Shown one piece after another: positions 55,786 through 64,000 of a stretch of DNA of 64,000 bases. The DNA comes from Doryteuthis pealeii. Its lineage: Eukaryota; Mollusca; Cephalopoda; Myopsida; Loliginidae. A program made the position numbers and the translations under genes. Numbering within the stretch: position 1 is the first letter of the stretch; every line of letters starts with the position of its first letter. The notes below the pieces were generated by a model. The model did not search any database. It saw only the letters and a list, made by a program, of their open reading frames with translations, and was not told the origin of the DNA. The DNA lies in assembly GCA_023376005.1 (NCBI GenBank), contig CM042152.1, positions 86,494,876 through 86,558,875 of the forward strand. The letters run 5' to 3'.

Positions 55786-56271
55786 TCATATCATATGATT
55801 ATTAATTAATCAGCAAGGTTTAAACAATCAAAAAGAATTTATTTATTTATAATCAAATTTATATGTGAATCACATGAGAATTACTTGTAAGTCGGGTAGT
55901 ATTTTTATCTTTGAGATTTATTATCAATCTCTAATTTTTGTAATGAAATAACCACCATCACTACCAGTTGGGATTATTTTAAAAAGGGTAGTTAGGGAGT
56001 AACCGACAGAGAACAAATAACAACCTAAATTTAAGGACTTGAAAAACTACCCTCCTCCCCATTGGGGATAGACTATGATGTACCAATTTCTTCATTGACT
56101 TTATAATACCACTTTATAGAGAGAGAGAGGTTGAAGCACCAATAATAAAGTGAGTGGTATTTTTCTGTGACCACATTTCTAACTTTTTCCCTTCCTATGA
56201 ACTTATCTTCATCTCAGTCAACCTTCTTTGAGACCCAACACTGCAACAATTTTTATCATTCCTCCTCATTA
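55786..56271. other. Interval without recognised feature
   Basis: No gene or repeat recognised. Confidence 0.35.
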
Positions 56272-56276
56272 GTTTT

Positions 56277-56544
56277 TATTGAAGTCAGTCAGTCAACCAT
56301 TGGTTTGAGCAATGTGACTGGTCAAGACAACTGGTATTTATGGGAATTCAGAACAGTCCACCCATGCACTTGGGTGAGTCCATTCCTGAGTCCTGATTGG
56401 CTGCTTGGTTTGTAGGATCCTCTGAGGCTCCATAAATTCTGCCACTTTGCAGTGGTCTTTATGGCATCTCAGAATTGTATTGAGTTACAACTGCTTGCTG
56501 TCTTGTCTTGCCAATTCAACAGTAATTGGACTTAGTATTTTATA
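56277..56544 (-). mobile_element. Solo LTR (family 1), diverged; 5-bp duplication GTTTT
   Basis: TATTGAAGTCAGTCAGTCAA to a decayed end before GTTTT (56545-56549; left copy 56272-56276). Resembles the 35608 subfamily. The duplication is T-rich and so weaker evidence. Confidence 0.65.
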
Positions 56545-56549
56545 GTTTT

Positions 56550-57175
56550 TATTTTATAATGATTTGAATATCAAATTCAAGAGTCTTTTTTGCCCAATGT
56601 CATTTAAAAAAAATTTTCAGTATAGAAATGTTATTTGAATGTGGTAATAAGTGACAAGGTAGAAACTTTATATAACTCTTTTTGTTCTGTCTTAAACAAT
56701 TTGCTAGGATGTTATTGCCATCTGCAACTATAGTTGAATTCCTAAAGCTATGCCTTGTACAACAATATGTAAATTTCTAGCTACCATGCTGTGTGCAAAT
56801 GTAGACAAATTTCATACTTCATTCCTTTTGTTGGGCAGTATTTTCCACCCAGTGGAGAATTTTGCAGAGAAATTTCTTATTATTTTGGCACCAATATTTT
56901 TATTCAGTTTGTCGTCATGGAAACTGGTAGAGATAAATGAAACCGGTTTTAAAGTAACATTTTTTGCAGGAAAAATTATACTCATTAAAGGATAAGAAGA
57001 TATGACAGTTAATATCTTACAGTAAATGCAGATAAATTTCTGTCAAGGCTATGAATAAAACATTCCTTTTTTTTTCTCAAAGCACGTAAGGTCCTTTTTA
57101 AAGCAGTAGATCTCTGTTGGCTATTATGGTGTGCCACTGGCAAGACCATGATTAAGATGTCCTGGGTATGACATA
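56550..57175. other. Interval without recognised feature
   Basis: No gene recognised; the 81-codon frame at 56750-56995 has no domain I can name. Confidence 0.35.
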
Positions 57176-58115
57176 TTCTAGAATTTAAAGAAATAATCAT
57201 TCTTAGAATTTATAAGAATGTTTTTTGTACCCTACAGAAATAATCATTCTTGTAGAAGCCTAACTACTGTCGAGTTAGCAGACAAGAACAAACATGTAAG
57301 CTGTAACTTAAATACAGTCCTTGCATGTTGCTGGCATAGTGCATAGTGATGGCTGAAGAGTGGGTACTTGTACATGTCCTTACTCACCCTGGAAACCAAC
57401 AGCCAATCAGAACCTAGCAAATTAACTTGCCTGAGTTCATAATGGAACAATCCAAAGCTCCATATAAGCCACCTACCAAACTCTAGTTTCAGTTTAGTAG
57501 CCAGCTTGTAACAGAGCTGAACACTTGAAAAATCCAACAATTCTTAGAATTTATAAGAATGTTTTTTTGTACCCTACATATTCTAGAATTTAAAGAAATA
57601 ATGATTCTTAGAATTTATAAGAATGTTTTTTGTACCCTACATATTCTAGAATTTAAAGAAATAATGATTCTTAGAATTTATAAGAATGTTTTTTGTACCC
57701 TACATATTCTAGAATTTAAAGAAATAATCATTCTTAGAATTTATAAGAATGTTTTTTGTACCCTACATATTCTAGAATTTAAAGAAATAATGATTCTTAG
57801 AATTTATAAGAATGTTTTTTTGTACCCTACATATTCTAGAATTTAAAGAAATAATGATTCTTAGAATTTATAAGAATGTTTTTTGTACCCTACATATTCT
57901 AGAATTTAAAGAATAATGATTCTTAGAATTTATAAGAATGTTTTTTGTACCCTACATATTCTAGAATTTAAAGAAATAATGATTCTTAGAATTTATAAGA
58001 ATATTTTTTGTACCCTACATATTCTAGAATTTATAATGATCTTAGAATTTATAAGTATGTTTTTTGTACCCTACATATTCTAGAATTTAAAGAAATAATC
58101 ATTGTTAGAATTTAC
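57176..58115. repeat. 63-bp tandem array, about 10 copies, split by an LTR
   Basis: Unit TAGAATTTAAAGAAATAATG ... AGAATTTATAAGAATG, TTTTTTGTACCCTACATATT. One copy and a part lie left of the LTR at 57251-57539; about nine lie right. The unit contains inverted AGAATTTATAAGAATG-like and ATTCTTAGAATTTATAAG motifs. Its 63-bp period explains the repeated open frame at 57559-57846. Confidence 0.95.
57251..57539 (+). mobile_element. Solo LTR (related family), TG...CA ends, 5-bp duplication ATTCT
   Basis: Starts TGTAGAAGCCTAACTACTG and ends AAAAATCCAACA. ATTCT flanks it at 57246-57250 and 57540-57544. CAGCCAATCAGAACC (CCAAT box) precedes CCATATAAGCC (TATA box) by about 60 bp. It interrupts the 63-bp array. 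Confidence 0.85.
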
Positions 58116-58796
58116 AACAATATTTTTGTGTCTCTTGGGTTATTTAGCCAGATGATTGTTTTAGAATCTCTGTAAAAAATCAATGATGACTGATACTTAC
58201 TAAAAAAAATAAAAGTTACTATTATGCAAATATTACTGAGCAGATCATATCACAAGAATTATGTCAATCATTGTTGGCATTTTATTTTCTTTAATCAAAT
58301 TTTTTTGTCTGTGTTGTAAAAGTATGGAATTCAGTTTTGTGAATATGTCCAGTCACCAAGTAATTGTATTTATTTGCACAATGTTCCATTCAATCATAGT
58401 GTAGGAACAAACATCATATTTACTCGAGAGAAAACGTATATTTTATTGAAGATAAGTCTATATGGCAGTGATGAAAAACAAAGTACCAGTAAGCGTTATA
58501 ATAAAATCAGATGAAAGTAGACATAGACATATTATCATTACCTATTCATGTGAATGTACACATTTATATTTATTAGCTATGTGTATATCTATCTTTAATA
58601 TCAATATGTTTTCAGTCTCTTTGTATTAACACATCAAGATTTACTCACTCTCTCACATGCGTATATTTGCAGGCAAAGAGAAAAAAAAACTTATTTTTAG
58701 GATCACTAAAGCTTCCAAGACTAAAGTTAATATTTGAATAAACGCCATATTTAAAACATTAATTCATATACATATTTGATTAAAGATGAACAGGTG

Positions 58797-58800
<4 letters not shown>
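58116..58800. other. AT-rich interval without recognised feature
   Basis: No gene or repeat recognised. Confidence 0.35.
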
Positions 58801-58830
<30 letters not shown>

Positions 58831-59400
58831 TGGTACAGCTAAACTTGTATAAGATTTTGAAAAATAACAACATTTTATTGATCAGCAAATTTCTTTTATT
58901 TTTCGAAAGAGAAAAAAAAAAAAAAAAAGAAACTTAAGGACCCTTTCGACCGGTGCTTTGTCAAAAGTAATGACTGGTAGATCGTTTAAAAGTCACATTG
59001 TAAATCAAATTGGTTAAAAGAGAGATTCAATCAAGCAAATGGTGGGGTAACATGAAGGAAAAAAAAAAGAAAAAAGAAAAAATTTTTTTTGGTAAATACC
59101 TTCAGGTGATCCCCACCTCAGCAATAACATCCCCAGCAAAAATTACCAGGGAGTGCTTAAGATGTCTCTGTCTACACAAGGATGGGCAATAAAAAAAAAT
59201 GGAGACTGCCTCGAGGACATTGAGATGGTGACTTGTCCTAGCCTTGTGTAGAATAGAAAATTGCTGATCGCTTAGTTTGTTTTACAGCTATTTGAACCAC
59301 AAAGGTGGTCACTGATGGCAGATCCTTGTGCTTGGGAAAGCCCGGATGTGGTTTGGGGAGCCTCTTATACCCCTCGGGACATTTGGTTTATTCGGACGTT

Positions 59401-59432
<32 letters not shown>

Positions 59433-59439
59433 TAAAGTT
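58801..59439. other. (TA)n tracts and a possible decayed hammerhead-like remnant
   Basis: (TA)n at 58801-58827 and 59401-59424. At about 58933-58968 the minus strand reads TTTGACAAAGCACCGGTCGA followed by AAGG, loosely like a hammerhead core with GAAA. No gene seen. Confidence 0.35.
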
Positions 59440-59577
59440 GCAGTGATAGCATGAACCTCCATGACTCTTCACTGCCACCTATCCCTATTGCCATTGCTCC
59501 TGGAAGGTACTCTGATAGAATGCCACTTATAAGCTTGTCCTTGCTTCTCCAGCAGTGTCCAGAATGTCTTGTTCATC
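59440..59577 (-). pseudogene. LINE 3'-end relic, minus strand
   Basis: The minus strand contains ACACTGCTGGAGAAGCAAGG (the HCWRS-region codons) and GGAGCAATGGCAATAGGGAT, matching two separate parts of the LINE end at 35886; the part between is deleted. Confidence 0.55.
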
Positions 59578-59830
59578 TGCTGTGATCAAGAAATATATAT
59601 ATATATATATATATATAGATATATAGATATAGATATATATTTGTGTTGAAAGAAATGATTAGAAGTGAAAGAATATGAGGGTGAGGATGATGTTGACATG
59701 TGTTTCAAATGTGTTATTTATATGTATGGACATTTATTTAAAGCAAGATAAAATTAATATGTACCAAACATACATCTCGATCATCTTTAGGACAAGAGAT
59801 AAATATTTGTATTGTCAAATTTTGCTTTCA

Positions 59831-59837
<7 letters not shown>

Positions 59838-59879
<42 letters not shown>
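59838..59879. repeat. (TA)n(CA)n compound microsatellite
   Basis: (TA)n runs into (CA)n, which abuts the 3' end of the reversed SINE-D. Confidence 0.9.
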
Positions 59880-59880
<1 letters not shown>

Positions 59881-59882
59881 CA

Positions 59883-60157
59883 ACCCCTCCGTATGAGCAG
59901 GATGTGACACAAGGTCAATTTCTTTAACGGAGTTTAACAGGTTTGAATTCAGAGTTTTCCTTCTCCTAGACCGGTTGCCTAACCAAGGTTAAAGAGCCCA
60001 GTCTGCCTACTATTTTACCCATAGCTGGAGGGAGAGTAGGATTCATACCTTTCCCAAGGGTATTAGCGCTAAGTGAAATGCAATTACCACGTCCAGGATT
60101 TGAACTCGGGCGACGAGTCCATTTTCCATGACTTTAACCATTACACCACGTGCTTCC
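59883..60157 (-). mobile_element. SINE-D, minus strand, near full length
   Basis: Reverse of the 21129 copy: ACCCCTCCGTATGAGC tail, CCTTTCCCAAGGGTATTAGC, B box CCAGGATTTGAACTCGG, A box GACTTTAACCATTACACCAC. Confidence 0.85.
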
Positions 60158-60193
60158 TTTTTCTAATATATATATATATTAGAAAAAGGAAGC
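60152..60193. repeat. Perfect 42-bp palindrome at the SINE-D edge
   Basis: GCTTCCTTTTTCTAATATAT is followed by its exact mirror ending TTAGAAAAAGGAAGC. The left half begins with the last bases of the SINE-D head. Confidence 0.85.
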
Positions 60194-60199
60194 CAGTAT

Positions 60200-60420
60200 G
60201 GAAAATCATATTGATGTGTTTTGATACAGAATCAATCAAATTGATATTTTTCACTATTGATTCTGATGACACTATTCATATAGAGATACATGTCAGCCTG
60301 ATCTTTCATAATGCCATCCTTTTTCTCATAATGCCAAATCTTATTAAAAACCTTACCCCCCCCTATATATTGTGTATGAGAAAGAACTGTATAATACATC
60401 CACAAATGCATTTTGAGAGA

Positions 60421-60451
<31 letters not shown>

Positions 60452-60972
60452 AATATTTCCAAAACATCAAAAATTCAAGTCTGGAAATGGCCAGAGTGAC
60501 AACTTAGCTGCTTCTTATTGGATAATAGGGATCATGTAATAGATAAATGACATAGCAATAACTGGGGATAAGGTGAGCAGTGAATTCAAGTCATGCTTTC
60601 AGGACATATATTTGAGGCCATAGAAGTGGGAGAACTTGGGGGAGTAGGACATTGAATTGGAATGGGTGGCTCTAAAAATGGAGTTCATAATAGAAAGAAA
60701 TTTTGTAGCACAGGACGATGTACTGACATAAAGTTTTTTGGTACATTGCAGGAAGTAGACAAATTGGAAAATTGAAGTAACAGTGAATTTATTAGAGTTA
60801 AAAGCATCAGGACAATTTTAGAATGGCAAATAATGTAAAATGAAAGGGACATGATGTAGAGCTAAGTATCAAGATATATTTTATTTACTTTTTTTTTATT
60901 ATATAAAAGCTCATTCTCTTCACAGAATGAAAAGAGAGTTTCTATTTCTAGAATTCTGGATTCTGACTTCTT

Positions 60973-60975
<3 letters not shown>
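60200..60975. other. Interval without recognised gene
   Basis: (GA)n at 60420-60449; otherwise unassigned. (TA)n follows at 60979-61011. Confidence 0.4.
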
Positions 60976-61013
<38 letters not shown>

Positions 61014-61350
61014 CAGAGATGCTGATAGGTATGTGTCCTGCGTCCCTGGCACACAAAAATCTAAAAGGACACAGTCAAATCATATCCATGTATCCCAGTA
61101 TTTTTCTTTTTTCTTTCCTCACCATTTCGAGCTAATTGTAAAATACATTTCATAGTTTCTTTGAAATGAATTACACAGGATAGGTTCCAAGGTAGGAGTT
61201 AGAAGGCTTTGTTTGTTTCCCAGATAATAAATAAAAACTCTACAATCTATTAAGAAACTTTAGTTGGGACCCATTAATTTTTCCTGGGGACTCATTTAAA
61301 GCAAATATGTGCATCCCAGGATGCACTAAATCAAAAAGCTATCAGCATCA

Positions 61351-61399
<49 letters not shown>
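61014..61399. repeat. (TA)n-flanked segment with short terminal inverted repeats
   Basis: AGATGCTGATAG (61017) and CTATCAGCATC (61339) face each other, each followed outward by a (TA)n tract. The ends could be those of a small TIR element; no transposase is present. Confidence 0.4.
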
Positions 61400-61402
<3 letters not shown>

Positions 61403-62555
61403 AAATTGTTGCATATAAATTGTTTATCAATAACTCTTTCTGCCTCTAAAACTAAATCATGTTCTGTAATTATACAAATATAATTTTGACATTGATGAAA
61501 AAAATGTCAAATATCAGATAAAGATAATAGCCCACCCTGACATTTTTATATTAAAAAAAAAAACACCACATACACACATGCAAAGAGCAACTTCTCCAAA
61601 ATGTTGAATTTCTTTGTAAATGAACAAAGAACACAAAAGTCATGATTTTTATTTCAAAGCCAAAATATTTGTTTTTTTACATTAATTTGAAGCAAGTTCT
61701 AACTTCTATGGTTCAAGAGCCAAATTGTGTAATCATAAATACGTGTTTGATAAGCCTCTTGATTGTATCATCAAATTTGTGGAAAATTGACAAATAGAAT
61801 AATAATAAAGAATTAAAATCAAACAAAATAAATACATTTTCCCTCTTATACATTGTGCTTCAAATATGTTTTTCAGGAACTCCCACTAAGAGTACAGTGA
61901 GTACAACTTTTGCTATTGGTCTTCCCCAACTCAGCACAAGACTCACTTAAGCTTGACTATTATTACTATGATTATAAACTTACTTCTGATCGTATACCTA
62001 AACAGAACAGAGATAATGGTCATACAAAAGAGACATTAAGAACTTTGCTTCCTTCAGTTTATTTATCTTAATTATTGTTTTATATGTGAACATGCAAACA
62101 TATACACAAACACACCATACATTTCAGGGTTGAATCATAGGTCCCAGAGTTATATATTATGACAAACAAAATGCTTCTGACCCACTTATTATACACCTAC
62201 AATATCATTCAAATATCATGCACTTAGTAAATGTGAATAAAATTATAAAATTAAATACATTAGAGGTCATAACTATCATCTAAAAGTCAGCAAAAATAAT
62301 CTGGAATCTTTTAAAAAATCAAAGAATGAAACCAGAAAGTCTGGAATAAAATTTGGAAATGTCAACCTGATACATGCAATAACATCTGTTGCCACCCAGA
62401 GGCATAATTTAACGGAGAGGAAATGCCCTTTAATGCTCTGTCATAATTTTGGTAAAATTTCAGTCAAGATGAAAAGATCAGACTAGAGAACTTTGAACCT
62501 CTATTATGTCTAGAAATAGAATAACACCTATCTTCTCACTGTCTTGTTATTTATC
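61400..62555. other. AT-rich interval without recognised feature
   Basis: No gene or repeat recognised. Confidence 0.35.
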
Positions 62556-62556
62556 T

Positions 62557-63026
62557 TTAGAGTACTAGTTAGTAAGATTTGTTTACAATCCTTTAGAATT
62601 CATATCTTAGAGTACTAGTTAGTAAGATTGGTTTACAATCCTTTAGAGTTACTATCTTTAGAGTACTAGTTAGTAAGATTTGTTTACAATCCTTTAGAGT
62701 TCTTATCTTAGAGTACTAATTAGTAAGGTTGGTTTACAATCCTTTAGAGTTCTTATCTTAGAGTACTAGTTAGTAAGATTGGTTTACAATCCTTTAGAGT
62801 TAATATCTTTAGAGTACTAGTTAGTAAGATTGGTTTACAATCCTTTAGAGTTCTATCTTAGAGTACTATTAGTAAGATTGGTTTACAATCATTTAGAGTT
62901 AATATCTTTAAAGTACTAGTTAGTAAGATTGGTTTACAATTCTTTAGAGTTCATATCTTAGAGTACTAGTTAGTAAGATTGGTTTAAAATCCTTTAGAGT
63001 TGATATCTTTAGAGTACTAGTTAGTA
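62557..63026. repeat. 50-bp tandem array with dimeric structure, about 9 copies
   Basis: Unit TTAGAGTACTAGTTAGTAAG ... GGTTTACAATCCTTTAGAGT. Units alternate between ATCTTTAG and ATCTTAG starts, apart from one slip near 62755, giving a dimer period of about 101 bp. Confidence 0.9.
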
Positions 63027-63237
63027 TAAATAACTTACAACCAAGTGACAGTGAGTTTATTTGCCAAGGTTAGTTATGTACTGAAGTTGGTTTACTTGAA
63101 ATGTATGGATTTGTGCCAAATCTAAACTTATATTTTATATAATGAGTAAATATTTATATATATCTCAATCAGCTTATATCTATTTACTAATGTAAGTGTG
63201 TGTATATACATATATATATATATATATGTGTGTGAAG

Positions 63238-63658
63238 AAAAGGAAGTGAATCCGACGGTATGTAGTATATTAGGAAAGAATGAAAAAACACAGGTTTAAA
63301 TGGGTTAAGTGGTGAGTTTATTGGCCGACGCTGCAGTGTTTCGATCTATTAATTAGATTTCTTTTCGATACACACACTTACACAGTCCCATACTCACACC
63401 GTAAAAGAGAATATTTGACCTCATATTTCAAACCGTCTCCTTTTTTCAAACCTCAAAACTTTTAAACAGACTGAATAACAAAGACTACCACTCGCTTTTC
63501 TTGTTATTCTGTGATAAAAAAATTTCTTATTACCTTCCATATACCAACAAATGCCCTGAAGATGATCTAATTAATAGATTGAAACACTGCAGCGTTGGCC
63601 AATAAACTCACCACTTAACCCATTTAAACCTGTGTTTTTCATTCTTTCCTAATATACT

Positions 63659-63715
<57 letters not shown>

Positions 63716-63832
63716 GATATGAAAACACCACAAAATGCTGTTAAAGTGAAAACATTTTATAACAGCATTTTGTGGTTTTTTTCATATCTTTTTATATATA
63801 CTCATACCGTCAGATTCATTTCCTTTCTTTTA
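63238..63832. repeat. Nested foldback element with hammerhead-like sequence, between (TA)n tracts
   Basis: Outer arms: AAGGAAGTGAATCCGACGGT (63240) and ACCGTCAGATTCATTTCCTT (63808). Inner arms, about 90 bp: TATATTAGGAAAGAATGAAA (63268) with AACCCATTTAAACCTGTG-type mirror to 63660. A third hairpin lies at 63713-63795 (AAAAAGATATGAAAACACCA mirrored), preceded by (TA)n. Confidence 0.8.
63552..63600 (+). ncRNA. Hammerhead-ribozyme-like motif (degenerate)
   Basis: CTGAAGA (63556-63562), one extra T, stem II GATCTA/TAGATT, GAAA (63581-63584), stem III ACAC/GCGT with loop TGCA and one mismatch, T at 63596, then GGC pairing with GCC (63553-63555). The left arm of the foldback keeps GAAA, stem III and GTC in inverse but has lost CTGANGA. 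Confidence 0.4.
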
Positions 63833-64000
63833 ACATATATATATATATATATAATATATATATGAATTTCAACTAAATCAACAGCCATAGAATAATTGAC
63901 ATTATTTAATCTTTCAGTTGAAAATAAGATCCAAAAGACAAATTTCTAAATTTGGAAAGCCAAAGAGGTTGGAATCACTGATGAGGAATTAGTCCCAGAA
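63833..64000. other. (TA)n and unassigned end of window
   Basis: (TA)n at about 63836-63863, then AT-rich sequence with nothing recognised. Confidence 0.4.

Noticed and set aside
57559..57846. Repetitive protein with a 21-residue unit
   Set aside because: The frame is produced by a 63-bp tandem repeat and breaks where units have indels.

Overview
This window reads as intergenic or intronic DNA from an animal nuclear genome. It is AT-rich, packed with (TA)n, (AG)n and (CA)n microsatellites, and built almost entirely from dispersed and tandem repeats. No intact host protein gene, functional tRNA gene, rRNA gene or prokaryotic feature can be supported; the longest open frames are about 130 codons and lie in repeats or low-complexity DNA. 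The dominant SINE has a tRNA-Lys-like head, other SINEs carry other tRNA-like heads, and the transposase and reverse-transcriptase relics resemble copies I associate with cephalopod genomes. A mollusc, probably a cephalopod, is my best guess, but it is an inference from repeat style only.

Main repeat families. (1) SINE-A, tRNA-Lys-like, about 12 copies. (2) Retroposon B (about 340 to 600 bp), SINE-C, SINE-D and SINE-E; B and C share a 3' tail. (3) A short non-autonomous Helitron family with five copies and textbook ends (TC start, 3' hairpin, CTAG), plus a second Helitron type. (4) Solo LTRs of about 270 to 300 bp, several with 5-bp target duplications, plus two further LTR types. (5) Mariner transposase relics and 5'-truncated LINE 3' ends. 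(6) Foldback elements, several containing hammerhead-ribozyme-like sequences.

Layout. 0-5 kb: foldback, solo LTR, mariner relic cut by another LTR, first SINEs. 5-8 kb: 29-bp minisatellite and a tandemly duplicated SINE composite. 7.8-12 kb: Helitrons, two of them facing each other across a hammerhead-like foldback. 13-21 kb: microsatellites, 73-bp and 113-bp arrays, full-length B. 21-32 kb: SINEs, a LINE/SINE chimera, LTR pairs, a GC-rich repeat and a 101-bp array. 32-40 kb: mariner relic interrupted by a hammerhead-like foldback, LINE end, microsatellites. 40-50 kb: Helitrons, full-length B, large palindrome, 63-bp array, LTR cluster. 50-58 kb: a GC-rich island ending in the first 18 bases of 18S rRNA, more B, a hammerhead-like motif, foldbacks, a second 63-bp array split by an LTR. 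58-64 kb: LINE end, SINE-D, 50-bp dimeric array, a large hammerhead-like foldback.

The parts do not form a pathway. What they record is insertion order: LTR inside a mariner relic, LTR inside a tandem duplication, LTR inside a minisatellite, and a SINE fragment patched into a LINE. The strongest candidates for something under-described are the hammerhead-like foldbacks next to (TA)n tracts and the rDNA-derived island at 51.46-51.89 kb.
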